A stretch of 64,000 nucleotides of DNA from Pseudonocardiaceae bacterium YIM PH 21723. Its GTDB lineage: Bacteria; Actinomycetota; Actinomycetes; Mycobacteriales; Pseudonocardiaceae. The stretch covers positions 1-64,000 of the forward strand of contig QZFT01000024.1 in NCBI GenBank assembly GCA_003600225.1, given 5' to 3'. Shown here in pieces: positions 6,920 through 16,274 of the stretch. The position numbers and the translations under genes were made by a program. Below the pieces are notes generated by a model. That model did not search any database. It was given only the letters and a program-made list of their open reading frames with translations, and was not told where the DNA came from. Each line of letters opens with the position of its first letter. Positions within the stretch are counted from its first letter, which is position 1.

Positions 6920-8011
6920 GTGAGCGATGGCATCAGGCTGGGCCGATATCAGGGTGTGCCGATTCTGCTCGCCCATTCCTGGTGGCTCGGTGCGGCGGTG
7001 ATCGTCGCCCTGTACACGCCGATCGTCCAGCGGCTGCTCCCCGGCGCGAGCCTGCAACTCGCGGCCGCGCTGGCCGTGGCGTTCGCGGTGCTGCTCGGCG
7101 CCTCGGTGCTGCTGCACGAACTCGGGCACTGTGTCGTCGCCTTGCGCCTGGGCCTGGGCGTGCGCCGGGTCCGGCTGTTCCTCCTCGGCGGGATCTCCGA
7201 GGTCACCGGGGTGGCCCGGCGTCCGGCCCAGGAGGGCTGGGTCGCCGTGGCCGGGCCGCTGGTGTCGCTGGCGCTGGCCGTACTGGGCGGCGCGGGTCTC
7301 ATGGTGCTGCCGGAGCGCACCCCGTTGTGGTTCCTGGTCGCCGAACTGGCCGCCGCCAACGGCGCGGTGGCGGTGTTCAACCTGCTGCCGGGCCTGCCCC
7401 TGGACGGCGGCAGGCTGCTGCGCGCGCTGGCCTGGGGCGTGACCGGGAAACGGCGGCTGGGCACGCTGCTCGGCGTCGGCGGGGCGGGACTGGTGGCCGC
7501 CGGCCTGATCGCCTGGGCCGCCATCGGCCTGGGCAACGGGTCGCCGGACAAGTGGCTGCGGCTCGGGGTCTGCGTGCTGCTGGCCTGGTTCCTGATCGTG
7601 GGCGCCGGTCAGGAGCTGACCACCGAGCGGCGCCGGGTACTGCCGGACGGCGTGCGGCTGCTGGACTTCGCGGTGCCGGTGGTGCAGCTGCCCGCCGAGC
7701 TGCCGCTGTCGGACGCGGTGGCGGCCGCCATGGGCCGGGGAGTGCTGCTGATGCGGGCCGACGGCGTGGCCGCGGGCCTGCTGGACGAGGACCGGGCGCG
7801 GCGGCTGCTGGCCGAGGCCCCGGGTGCTCCGGCCGAGCTGGCGGCGTCGCCGGTATCACCGGAACACGTCCTGCTGGAGTCCGAGGACGGCCAGGAGCTC
7901 GTCGACCGGGTCCTGGAGACGCCGGCCTGGCATTTCCTGGTAGTGGACGAGGAGGGGCGCCCCACGGCGGTCCTGCACCGTTCCGCGGTACACGCCGCCC
8001 TGGGGCGCTAG
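6920..8011 (+). CDS. M50 site-2 protease-like membrane metalloprotease
   Basis: The 363-aa product is an intramembrane zinc protease of the M50/S2P group. HELGH near residue 67 supplies two zinc ligands and the catalytic Glu; NLLPGLPLDGGRLL near residue 155 supplies the third ligand Asp. Six or so membrane helices fill the first 230 residues. The C-terminal about 130 residues are soluble with CBS-like character (VQLPAELPLSDAVAAAMGRGVLLM). S2P of this type upstream of trmI is seen in other actinobacteria. GTG 6920 starts MSDGIRLGRYQGVPI, which matches the family. Substrates, probably anti-sigma factors or signal-peptide remnants, are unknown. Confidence 0.92.
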   Translation: MSDGIRLGRYQGVPILLAHSWWLGAAVIVALYTPIVQRLLPGASLQLAAALAVAFAVLLGASVLLHELGHCVVALRLGLGVRRVRLFLLGGISEVTGVARRPAQEGWVAVAGPLVSLALAVLGGAGLMVLPERTPLWFLVAELAAANGAVAVFNLLPGLPLDGGRLLRALAWGVTGKRRLGTLLGVGGAGLVAAGLIAWAAIGLGNGSPDKWLRLGVCVLLAWFLIVGAGQELTTERRRVLPDGVRLLDFAVPVVQLPAELPLSDAVAAAMGRGVLLMRADGVAAGLLDEDRARRLLAEAPGAPAELAASPVSPEHVLLESEDGQELVDRVLETPAWHFLVVDEEGRPTAVLHRSAVHAALGR

Positions 8012-8016
8012 CCGGT

Positions 8017-8493
8017 TCAGTGCGCGAACATGCCGGGCTCGTAGGAGCCCGCCGGGTTGCGCAGGATCACGTTCAGCCGGTTGAAGGCATTGATCAACGC
8101 CACCTGGCAGACGAGCGCCAGGGTCTGCTCCTCGTCGTAGTGCTTGCGTACCAGCGCCCAGGTCTCGTCCGAGACGCCCTCGTGCACGTCGGCCAGCCGG
8201 CTGCCCTCCTCGGCGAGGGCCAGCGCGGCCCGCTCGGCGTCGGTGAACACGGTGGCCTCCCGCCAGGCGGCCACCAGGTGCAGGCGTACCGGGGTCTCCC
8301 CGGCCGCGGCGGCCTCCTTGGTGTGCATGTCCAGGCAGAACCCGCAGCCGTTGATCTGGCTGGCCCGGATGTTGACCAGTTCCTGGGTGAGCTGGGGGAC
8401 CCCCGCGCCCTCCAGCACGGCGTGGGTTCCGGCGAGCCGCTTGATCACGTTCGCGGCGAGCTTGCTGTTCTGCAGATCCAGTCGAGTCTCCAT
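8017..8493 (-). CDS. Carboxymuconolactone decarboxylase/AhpD-like protein
   Basis: The product of 158 aa carries the AhpD-type active site NGCGFCLDMHTKEA: a CxxC pair with the following His that acts as a thiol peroxidase or proton relay. The start fits METRLDLQNSKLAANVIKRL; the frame could begin at 8547, adding 18 residues. The C-terminal half continues the alpha-helical CMD fold (LALVCQVALINAFNRLNVI). Such proteins protect against peroxides or act on lactones; the exact reaction is not clear. It lies convergent to the M50 protease with only 5 bp between the stops. Confidence 0.88.
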   Translation of the reverse strand: METRLDLQNSKLAANVIKRLAGTHAVLEGAGVPQLTQELVNIRASQINGCGFCLDMHTKEAAAAGETPVRLHLVAAWREATVFTDAERAALALAEEGSRLADVHEGVSDETWALVRKHYDEEQTLALVCQVALINAFNRLNVILRNPAGSYEPGMFAH

Positions 8494-8526
8494 GACCTGT
8501 TGACGATGCGGGGCGGTTGTGTGTGA

Positions 8527-9417
<891 letters not shown>

Positions 9418-9428
9418 CCTTAAAGGCT

Positions 9429-9481
9429 CCGAAGTTGGCGATGTTCGCGCGAGGAACGAGCCCGAACATCGCCAACTCCGG
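9429..9481. repeat. Palindromic repeat PAL copy 1 (bidirectional terminator candidate)
   Basis: Arms CCGAAGTTGGCGATGTTCG (9429-9447) and CGAACATCGCCAACTCCGG (9463-9481) pair over 19 positions with one mismatch (A opposite C on this strand; G opposite U in the minus-strand RNA). The loop reads CGCGAGGAACGAGCC. It fills the gap between the convergent stops of trmI and an envelope-protein gene. Other copies: 22034-22088, 26780-26833, 39151-39203, 59884-59938. Confidence 0.85.
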
Positions 9482-9489
9482 GATGCCGG

Positions 9490-10191
9490 TTACCTCTGCT
9501 CGCTGGTCGCCGTGCTCGGGCTGGGGGAGATCGGCGGTGCCGAGCTCGGCGGAGCGGTCGGGCTGGGTGAGGTCGGCACCGGGGCGCTCGAACCGGGCTC
9601 CTGGAACACGTTGCAGGTTCGCCAGCCGTCCTTGTCCTTGACCATGGCGACCTCGTTCTCGGTGACCGGGCCACCCGCGTTGAGCCGCCCGCGGAACAAC
9701 GCCGTGCCCTTCGACCCGTCGACCGTGACGCTGCGGAAGGCGATCTCGAACTGGGGGAGCGTCGGGGCCGGACCCGCGGCGAGTCTCTTCATCAGCGCCT
9801 CGACGTCCGCGGGACAGGAGACCGGGGCGAAGGTGTCCTGCTTGGTGTTCGCGTAGGCGCTGCGTGCCTCGGCCTGCCAGAGGGTGGCGAACTCGGTGGC
9901 CACCTTGCCGGCTGCGATCTGCTCGGGGGACAGGGGAGCGGGCGGGGGAGCGGCCTGCTGACCGCGGGGCAGGAACAACACGGCGGCGACTCCGGCCAGC
10001 AGCACCACGACACCGGCCACGATGCCCGCGAGCAGGGCGCGGCCGCCCTTGCGCGGCGGCGGTCCCTGCGGAGCGTCCGCGTCGAACCGGGCGCCGAGCC
10101 CCTGGTAACCCCGGTTCGGGTCGAAACCGGTCGGCGATGGCGGCCGATAGCCCTCGCTGGGGCCGAAGCTGGACTCAGGCGGTTGCGTCAT
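9490..10191 (-). CDS. Membrane-anchored envelope protein, Pro-rich tail, paralogue of next gene
   Basis: The 233-aa product has a Pro/Gly-rich cytoplasmic N-terminus (residues 1-50), one membrane helix near 51-74, and an extracytoplasmic domain of about 110 residues with two cysteines (FAPVSCPADVE and WRTCNVF) likely forming a disulfide. It ends in a Ser/Pro/Thr-rich tail. The outer domain looks like the DUF4878/NTF2-like type (TEFATLWQAEARSAY, then VAMVKDKDGWRTC). The adjacent gene has the same plan. No enzymatic motif is seen; a cell-envelope role is inferred from topology. Confidence 0.75.
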   Translation of the reverse strand: MTQPPESSFGPSEGYRPPSPTGFDPNRGYQGLGARFDADAPQGPPPRKGGRALLAGIVAGVVVLLAGVAAVLFLPRGQQAAPPPAPLSPEQIAAGKVATEFATLWQAEARSAYANTKQDTFAPVSCPADVEALMKRLAAGPAPTLPQFEIAFRSVTVDGSKGTALFRGRLNAGGPVTENEVAMVKDKDGWRTCNVFQEPGSSAPVPTSPSPTAPPSSAPPISPSPSTATSEQR

Positions 10192-10239
10192 GGTCCGTTC
10201 CTGCTGGTCGGGGCGGTGCGGCCAGCCTAGCCTGTGCGG

Positions 10240-10965
10240 TCACTGGCAGACCCGCCAGACGCGGTCCTCCTTGCGCAGTTCCACGGTGATCGTCAGCGGC
10301 CGGTCCTCGGTGATGCTGCCGAGGATGCCGCTCAGCCCGGTCGGGTCGTCGCCGAGGCGGACCCTGACCTTGGCGGACGCCCGGTCCGGCGACTGCTCGG
10401 CGACCTCGCCCAGCTCGTACCGCAGGGTCACGGTGTCCCCGGACAGGGCGACGAAGCGGCGCAGGAACTCCCGGGGGTCGTTCCGCTGTGCGGCACAGGT
10501 GAGCTCGCGCATGGCGTTCTCGTCCCGGGCGTTGAGCGCGGTGACGTAGCCGCCGGCCACCTCCTGCGCGGACGGCCCGGAGATCAGCAGCGAGCCGACC
10601 AACGCCGCGGCGATGAGCGCCACGAGCGATCCGGTGCCGACGAGAATCCAGCGCAGCGGACGGGGTTTCCGCTGTGCGGGAGAGAAATTTGCGGGTTGCT
10701 CGGTAAAACCACCTGGTTGGAGCAACGGTGCGGACGCCGTGTAGTAGAGCTCCGTTGCCGCTGGTGGGGTGCCCAGGCCAGGTCGAACAGTGGATGTTGA
10801 CCCACTTGTGATGTTCGGCCCCGGTAGCCCTGGGTGAGGTCCAGATGGTGGACCTTGATCGGTTTCTTCCGCTTTGTTCCCAGGCCATGTGGTGTTTCCT
10901 GGCCCGTGACCTGGTATTGATGGTTGCGGACGGTAGGGAGCGGGTCGCTGGTGTGGTTCCGACAT
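10240..10965 (-). CDS. Membrane-anchored envelope protein with NTF2-like outer domain
   Basis: The 241-aa product repeats the design of its downstream neighbour: a long Pro-rich cytoplasmic segment (about 100 residues), one membrane helix near 105-128, and an outer domain starting SAQEVAGGYVTALNARDENAMRELTC and ending KEDRVWRVCQ. Its two cysteines sit at equivalent places. The domain matches the actinobacterial DUF4878-like NTF2 fold. ATG 10965 is chosen; GTG at 10974 is also possible. Both genes are divergent from arc across a 250-bp gap. Tandem duplication is likely. Function unknown. Confidence 0.75.
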   Translation of the reverse strand: MSEPHQRPAPYRPQPSIPGHGPGNTTWPGNKAEETDQGPPSGPHPGLPGPNITSGSTSTVRPGLGTPPAATELYYTASAPLLQPGGFTEQPANFSPAQRKPRPLRWILVGTGSLVALIAAALVGSLLISGPSAQEVAGGYVTALNARDENAMRELTCAAQRNDPREFLRRFVALSGDTVTLRYELGEVAEQSPDRASAKVRVRLGDDPTGLSGILGSITEDRPLTITVELRKEDRVWRVCQ

Positions 10966-11052
10966 CACCTTCACCTGAGCCTGGTCGTTGCGGTAATGAA
11001 GAGTCTTAACAGAACCTATTCACGGCTGACATATACAAACGATCTACTGGAA

Positions 11053-11078
11053 TGGAACGTAGCGTTTCGAACGTTCCA
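11053..11078. promoter_or_regulatory. Inverted repeat upstream of arc
   Basis: TGGAACGT (11053-11060) and ACGTTCCA (11071-11078) form a perfect 8-bp inverted repeat with a 10-nt spacer, 140 bp before the arc start in the divergent promoter region. The spacing suits a dimeric regulator. No regulator can be named. Confidence 0.5.
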
Positions 11079-11217
11079 CCGAACACCGGTTCGGCCTAGT
11101 GCGTCCGGCTGAGCCAGCAGTTGTACTGGATCGACGCGCCAGACGACCAGCGGAGCACCGCCGATGTCGGTGGTCGCCGGTACCGTGGGCTCAACAGCAC
11201 GGGAGGAGGTTGCCGAC

Positions 11218-13029
11218 ATGCAGCACGATCATCCCGGAGGCCGCCCTGACGAGGGTGGCGAGCGGAGCACCGAGATCAGTCAAGCTGAGCTTGCTGCGCA
11301 GGTGCGGTACCTGGAAGACGAGATTGCGATGCTGCGTCGCAAGATCGCGGAGTCGCCGAGGCATGCCAGGCTGCTGGAGCAGCGGCTTGCCGAAGCATCC
11401 ACCAGGATCAGTCAGCTCACCGAGCGCAATGCCAAGTTGGTCGACACGCTGAAAGAGGCGCGTGGCCAGCTGCTGGCACTGCGTGAGGAGGTTGACCGGC
11501 TCGCCCAGCCACCCAGTGGATACGGCGTCTTCCTCGCGCTATTCGAGGACAATACCGTGGACGTGTTCACCGCCGGACGCCGCATGCGGGTTGCGGTCTC
11601 TCCGTCGGTGGAAGCCGAGTCGCTGGCCGTCGGTCAGACAGTGCGGCTGAACGAGGCGCTCACCGTGGTCGAGGGCGGAGCCTTCGAACGCACCGGTGAG
11701 GTGTGCTCCCTGCGCGAGCTGCTCCATGCCGACGATGGTGAGGTCGCCGGCGTCCGGGCACTCGTGGTCGGACACGCCGACGAGGAGCGGGTGGTCTGGC
11801 TGGCCCAGCCCCTGCTCGACCAGCCCCTGAAGCCGGGCGATTCCCTGCTGGTGGACTCGAAGTCGGGGTTCGCCTACGAGCGGGTGCCCAAGGCCGAGGT
11901 GGAGGACCTCGTGCTGGAGGAGGTGCCCGACGTCGACTACTCCGACATCGGTGGCCTCGGCCGGCAGATCGAGGCGATCCGCGACGCGGTGGAACTGCCG
12001 TTCCTGCACTCGGACCTGTTCCGGGAGTACGAGCTGCGTCCGCCCAAGGGTGTGCTGCTGTACGGGCCGCCCGGTTGCGGTAAGACGCTGATCGCCAAGG
12101 CGGTGGCCAACTCCCTGGCCAAGAAGATCGCCGCCCTGCGGGAGAGCGAGACGGGTGTCCCCGCTGGGGAGGCCAAGTCGTTCTTCCTGAACATCAAGGG
12201 CCCGGAGCTGCTGAACAAGTTCGTCGGTGAGACCGAGCGGCACATCCGCTTGATCTTCCAGCGGGCGCGGGAAAAGGCTTCCGAGGGTACGCCGGTGATC
12301 GTGTTCTTCGACGAGATGGACTCGATCTTCCGTACCCGTGGTTCCGGTGTCTCCTCCGACGTGGAGACCACGATCGTTCCCCAGCTGCTCAGCGAGATCG
12401 ATGGCGTTGAGGGCCTGGAGAACGTGATCGTGATCGGCGCGTCGAACCGGGAGGACATGATCGACCCGGCGATTCTGCGCCCGGGCCGGCTCGATGTGAA
12501 GATCAAGATCGAGCGGCCGGACGCCGAAGCGGCGCGAGACATCTTCTCCAAGTACCTGACCGCGAATCTGCCGATTCACGCCGACGACCTGGCCGAGTTC
12601 CACGGGGACCGCAAGGCCTGCATCGGCGCGATGATCCAGACCACGGTCGAGCGGATGTACTCGGAGGAGGACCAGAACCGGTTCCTGGAGGTCACCTATG
12701 CCAACGGTGACAAGGAAGTTCTCTACTTCCGCGACTTCAACTCGGGCGCGATGATCCAGAACATCGTGGACCGGGCGAAGAAGGCGGCGATCAAGTCCGT
12801 CCTGGAGACCAAGCAGCCCGGTCTGCGGGTGCAGAACCTCCTGGACGCGATCGTCGACGAGTTCGCGGAGAACGAGGACCTGCCGAACACCACCAACCCG
12901 GACGACTGGGCGCGCATCTCCGGCAAGAAGGGTGAGCGCATCGTCTACATCCGGACCCTGGTGACCGGCAAGAACCAGGAAGCGGGCCGAGCGATCGACA
13001 CGGCCAGCAACACCGGTCAGTACCTGTAG
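11218..13029 (+). CDS. arc: Proteasomal ATPase ARC/Mpa
   Basis: The 603-aa product is the hexameric AAA ring that captures pupylated proteins, unfolds them and feeds the 20S proteasome. An N-terminal coiled coil (about residues 27-95) binds Pup; tandem OB domains follow. The AAA domain has Walker A GPPGCGKT near residue 283 and Walker [11 protein letters not shown], then [18 protein letters not shown]. The C-terminus ends GQYL, the motif that docks into PrcA pockets and opens the gate. ATG 11218 has GGAGGAGG upstream, against a longer frame from 11164. A perfect terminator hairpin with T-run follows. It is 10 kb from the other proteasome genes, as in mycobacteria. Confidence 0.97.
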   Translation: MQHDHPGGRPDEGGERSTEISQAELAAQVRYLEDEIAMLRRKIAESPRHARLLEQRLAEASTRISQLTERNAKLVDTLKEARGQLLALREEVDRLAQPPSGYGVFLALFEDNTVDVFTAGRRMRVAVSPSVEAESLAVGQTVRLNEALTVVEGGAFERTGEVCSLRELLHADDGEVAGVRALVVGHADEERVVWLAQPLLDQPLKPGDSLLVDSKSGFAYERVPKAEVEDLVLEEVPDVDYSDIGGLGRQIEAIRDAVELPFLHSDLFREYELRPPKGVLLYGPPGCGKTLIAKAVANSLAKKIAALRESETGVPAGEAKSFFLNIKGPELLNKFVGETERHIRLIFQRAREKASEGTPVIVFFDEMDSIFRTRGSGVSSDVETTIVPQLLSEIDGVEGLENVIVIGASNREDMIDPAILRPGRLDVKIKIERPDAEAARDIFSKYLTANLPIHADDLAEFHGDRKACIGAMIQTTVERMYSEEDQNRFLEVTYANGDKEVLYFRDFNSGAMIQNIVDRAKKAAIKSVLETKQPGLRVQNLLDAIVDEFAENEDLPNTTNPDDWARISGKKGERIVYIRTLVTGKNQEAGRAIDTASNTGQYL

Positions 13030-13040
13030 AAGCAGTCTCA

Positions 13041-13074
13041 GGAGGGCCCGGCGCGTGCGCCGGGCCCTCCTTTT
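13041..13074 (+). terminator. Intrinsic terminator of arc
   Basis: GGAGGGCCCGGCGC (13041-13054) pairs perfectly with GCGCCGGGCCCTCC (13057-13070) and is followed by TTTT. It is 12 bp after the arc stop. Confidence 0.92.
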
Positions 13075-13097
13075 CGGTTCTTGGATTCGTATTTCAT

Positions 13098-13124
13098 AAT
13101 GGCTTCAGTGATAACTGAAATAAA
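13098..13124. repeat. TTCAGT-gata-ACTGAA element, copy E2
   Basis: TTCAGT (13104-13109) and ACTGAA (13114-13119) are perfect 6-bp inverted arms around GATA, flanked by TAATGGC and AT-rich TAAA. It lies between the arc terminator and the HNH-like gene. The flanks as well as the core match copies E1 and E3. Confidence 0.55.
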
Positions 13125-13234
13125 GGCCTGTGGCCGGTGACTCCGCCGACCCTGGTGCCGGACTAGAACCCGCATCGACGAGGGAGGGGAGGCCTGGAAG
13201 GCGTAGTGGTGGCCGGGCAGGCTAGTTTGCCCGG

Positions 13235-13675
13235 ATGACCCTTCTCGATGACGTGGCCGAGCGTGACGGCTGGCTGTGCTGGGTGTGCGACGAACCGGTC
13301 GACCCCGATATGTCGGTGAACGATTCGCGTGGGCCCAGTGTCGACAGCCGGACCGCGGACCGGAAGGCGAAGATCGCCGAGCGGCTCGCCCATCGCGGGT
13401 GCAACAGCCGCAAGGGCGCGGTCAAGGTGGTCATCGCCTGGCCGGACCGCCTGCACGTGGCCGACCCCGCACCGTTGATCACCGTTGCCGGGCGGCTGGA
13501 GCGCAAGGGGGGCCGTGAGATGGTGGCGAGGTGCCCGACCAAGCAGGACGCCCAGGAGGCGGGGGAGTGGCTGGTGGACCGGTTCTCCCGCTTGGTGCCG
13601 GGGCTGCCGGTGACCGCCGGCGTCGAGGCCGGCGGCGGGCAGTTCCTCGTCATCCTGACCACTGGCCGCCGCTGA
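13235..13675 (+). CDS. HNH/zinc-finger-like protein, 146 aa
   Basis: The product has a C-x2-C pair at the N-terminus (WLCWVCDEPVD) and a second cluster HRGCNSRKGA some 40 residues later, the spacing of an HNH-type or treble-clef zinc finger in which the second half supplies Asn and His-like ligands. The C-terminal half (PLITVAGRLERKGGREMV, then TKQDAQEAGEWLVDRFSRL) is not familiar. HNH proteins often nick DNA, but here the central His of a full HNH triad is not certain, so activity is open. No ribosome site precedes ATG 13235; transcription may be nearly leaderless. Confidence 0.75.
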   Translation: MTLLDDVAERDGWLCWVCDEPVDPDMSVNDSRGPSVDSRTADRKAKIAERLAHRGCNSRKGAVKVVIAWPDRLHVADPAPLITVAGRLERKGGREMVARCPTKQDAQEAGEWLVDRFSRLVPGLPVTAGVEAGGGQFLVILTTGRR

Positions 13676-13750
13676 CCAGGAGCTGATTGGCCACCAGACG
13701 CGAAGCGCTGAACATGATCGACCAGCCGTTCAGCTGCTATTCAGATTGTT

Positions 13751-13778
13751 TAATGTTCTCAGTGGAAACTGAAATAAA
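13751..13778. repeat. TCAGT-ggaa-ACTGA element, copy E3
   Basis: TCAGT (13759-13763) and ACTGA (13768-13772) are inverted around GGAA, with TAATG on the left and AATAAATGCCT on the right, closely matching copy E2. It is about 90 bp upstream of the nucleotidyltransferase gene. Confidence 0.5.
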
Positions 13779-13852
13779 TGCCTTGCAGCTGGGCACGCCG
13801 CCGAGACCACTCCAGGCCTAAAACCAGCTGAGAGGAGAAGGGTCGAGCTGGC

Positions 13853-14611
13853 ATGATCGGGAGGATGACGGATTTCGCCGATGCCATCGCCGACGAGCTG
13901 GCCGCGCTACCCGCTGTCGAGGCGGTGACGCTGGGCGGATCGCGGGCCCAGGGGACCCACACACCGGACAGTGACTGGGACTTCGCCATCTACTACCGCG
14001 GTGCCTTCGATCCGGCCGGCCTCCGGGGGATCGGGTGGGCCGGCGAGGTCTCGGCTATCGGTGAGTGGGGCGGCGGGGTGTTCAACGGCGGCGCCTGGCT
14101 CACCGTCGACGGCCGGGCCGTGGACGTGCACTACCGGGACCTGGACGTCGTCGAGCACGAGCTGTCCGAGGCGCAGCAGGGCCGGGTTCGCTGGGAGCCG
14201 CTGATGTTCCACCTGGCCGGCATCCCCAGTTACCTGGTGGTCGCCGAGCTGGCGTTGAACCAGGTGCTCCGGGGCGCGTTGCCCCGGCCCGGATACCCGG
14301 AGCCGCTCCGGGAGAGCGCAGCGCGGTTCTGGCGGGCCCGGGCCTCGCTGACCCTGGACTACGCCCGCCGGAGCTACGCGCCCCGGGGACAGGTCGCCGA
14401 GGTAGCGGGTGCGGTCGCCATCGCGGCCATGGAGACGGCGCACGGGGTGCTGGCCGAACGTGCGGAGTGGGTCACCAATGAGAAGCGGCTACTGGCCCGG
14501 GCGGGGTTGCGGGAGATCGACTCGGTGATCGCGGCGCTGCACCCGGAAACGCTGCCGGAGGCGATCACCGCGGCGGAGGCGGTGCTCGATTCGGCGAGCC
14601 GAAATCGGTGA
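13853..14611 (+). CDS. Nucleotidyltransferase-domain protein (aminoglycoside-adenylyltransferase-like fold)
   Basis: The 252-aa product starts with a pol-beta type nucleotidyltransferase domain: VTLGGSRAQGTHTPDSDWDFAIYYRG carries the GGS and D-x-D metal-binding pattern, and the third carboxylate may be in AVDVHYRDLDVVE. A helical C-terminal half follows. Such proteins transfer AMP or another nucleotide to small molecules or to proteins; no partner HEPN gene is adjacent, so a toxin-antitoxin (MNT-HEPN) role is not supported. ATG 13853 has GAGGAGAAGG upstream; ATG 13865 is an alternative. Confidence 0.85.
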   Translation: MIGRMTDFADAIADELAALPAVEAVTLGGSRAQGTHTPDSDWDFAIYYRGAFDPAGLRGIGWAGEVSAIGEWGGGVFNGGAWLTVDGRAVDVHYRDLDVVEHELSEAQQGRVRWEPLMFHLAGIPSYLVVAELALNQVLRGALPRPGYPEPLRESAARFWRARASLTLDYARRSYAPRGQVAEVAGAVAIAAMETAHGVLAERAEWVTNEKRLLARAGLREIDSVIAALHPETLPEAITAAEAVLDSASRNR

Positions 14612-14630
14612 GCCTTGTTCTAATGGGCCG

Positions 14631-15038
14631 GTGGATCTTGTGCATCTGTACCGGCGCTGGCTGGACGAGCTGTGGTCCGGCGACTACATGGTCGTCGAGG
14701 ACCTCGTCTCGCCGGACTTCGTCGGGCACTGGCCGACCGGCACGGTACATGGCCGGGATGCCCTGGTGCAGATGATCCAGCAGAGCCGCTATCCGTTCTC
14801 CGCGATCTCGATGAGCCTGGACGCCGGGCCGATCATCGACGCCGACGGTGAGCTGCTGGCCGCCCGGTGGACCTTCACCGGCACCTATCTGGGCGGGGTG
14901 CACGGCGCCACCGTGGAACCCGGAGAGGTGATCAGGTTCAGCGGTCAGGACATGTTCCGGGCCGAGTGGGGCAAGTTCGTCGAGTACTGGGTCAGTTCGG
15001 ATGGCGTGGCGTTGATGCGTCAGCTGGGACTGGCCTGA
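14631..15038 (+). CDS. SnoaL-like/NTF2-fold protein
   Basis: The 135-aa product has the fold of SnoaL-type polyketide cyclases and related small proteins: an N-terminal helix (LYRRWLDELWSGDYMVVEDLVSPDFVGHWP), a turn VHGRDALVQMIQQSR, and strands ending IRFSGQDMFRAEWGKFVEYWVSSD. A pocket His (FVGHWP) and acidic residues are placed as in the family. The actual ligand is unknown. It starts at GTG 14631, 19 bp after the nucleotidyltransferase, so a shared transcript is likely, and its last 47 bp overlap the convergent MFS gene. Confidence 0.82.
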   Translation: MDLVHLYRRWLDELWSGDYMVVEDLVSPDFVGHWPTGTVHGRDALVQMIQQSRYPFSAISMSLDAGPIIDADGELLAARWTFTGTYLGGVHGATVEPGEVIRFSGQDMFRAEWGKFVEYWVSSDGVALMRQLGLA

Positions 15039-16203
15039 GCAGCACCGGCACCACCAGCAGGGCCGGCAGTGCGCTGAGGGCGATCAGCTGGGCCATGGGC
15101 AGCAGGCCCGCCGCCGCGCCGAAGCCGGTGTAGATGCCCATCGCCAGCAGTTCCACGCCGAGACCGGCCGTGGACAGGACGGTGGCCCGTTGCCCGGGTT
15201 CGATGCGCTCCTGCAGCCTGGCGGTGAACACCAGGTCCGCGTACTGCCACAGGCCGAACGCGATCGCGATGCCCACGACACCCAGCGCGGAGCCGGACAA
15301 CGCGCCGGTAACCAGTGCGATCGCGCCCACGATGTTGTGCCAGATCAGCCTGCCCGAGGTGGCGCGTTCGGCGAACCAGCTGCCGATCGCCATGGCCAGC
15401 AGCGGCACGGTGAACCACACCGGTACCCAGCTTCTCGGTACCCCCTGGTCGGCCGCCAGGATCGGCAGGTACTCGTCGATGGCGGTCAGCCCGGACACCA
15501 GCACCATCGTGAGCACACCGCGCCGGACGGCCGGGATCCGGTGCAGCTGTCCGACGCCCTGGCGCAGCGTGCCCAGGTACTCCAGCACGGCCTGCCGGAT
15601 GGTGCCTGAGCCGGGCGGTGCGACCGAATCGGGCATGGATCGGTAGACCAGCGCCTCCACCACACAGGCGGCGACGCTGAGCCAGCCGGCGAGGGCGTAT
15701 CCGCCGAGAGCGAACAGTGGGGTGGCTGCCGCCGTGGCGGTCACCATGGTCAGCAGGTGCACCGTGCTGGCGCGTGCGGAGATCGGCAGGTAGTGCTCGG
15801 TGGCGTTCATCCGGTGCAGCACGTCGTAGAGCAGTGCCTCCCGGGTGCCGCTGTTCAGCGAGCCGGCCAGTCCCCACAGCAGGAAGCCGAGGGCGAAGCC
15901 GGTGAAGTGCGGCCACAGCAGCCACAGGGCGAAGCCCGAGGCTTTGACCAGCGCGGCGATGGTCAGCAGCAGGCGCCGGGAGACGCGATCGGCCAGCGCT
16001 CCGGAGGGCACCTCGGTCAGCAGCGCGGTGGTCGACCACAGGGCGAACAGGGTGGAGACCTGTGCCGTGGTCAGGCCGGAGTCGAGGAAGAACAACCCGT
16101 AGAGCGGGTACAGCGGGATCGCTTCGTGCAGGCCCTGGGCCAGCTGGTAGCGGCGGGCGAACCCGCGGTGATCGGGGCTGGGGTGACGTCAAAGATGAGG
16201 CAT
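14992..16203 (-). CDS. MFS transporter with in-frame stop near the N-terminus
   Basis: The reading frame encodes an MFS-type membrane protein with about twelve helices, including the ALADRVSRRLLLTIAAL loop after helix 2 that is typical of the superfamily. The expected N-terminus (ATG 16203, MPHL, and after the break RRYQLAQGLHEAIPLYPLYGLFF) is split by a TGA at 16189-16191. The only later usual start is TTG at 16095, which would remove the first part of helix 1. So the gene is either a recent pseudogene, uses a CTG start near 16144 or 16131, or contains a sequencing error. The remainder of the frame is intact and well conserved in style. Substrate unknown. Confidence 0.7.
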
Positions 16204-16274
16204 GTCACCACGGTAGCGAACCGGTTCGAATAAATCCGTGGATTTTGTCCATGGGCAGTGTGGACACTGGATCG

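Noticed and set aside
13853-14611. MNT-HEPN toxin-antitoxin system
   Set aside because: The nucleotidyltransferase domain is present but no HEPN gene is adjacent, and the protein is longer than MNT antitoxins.
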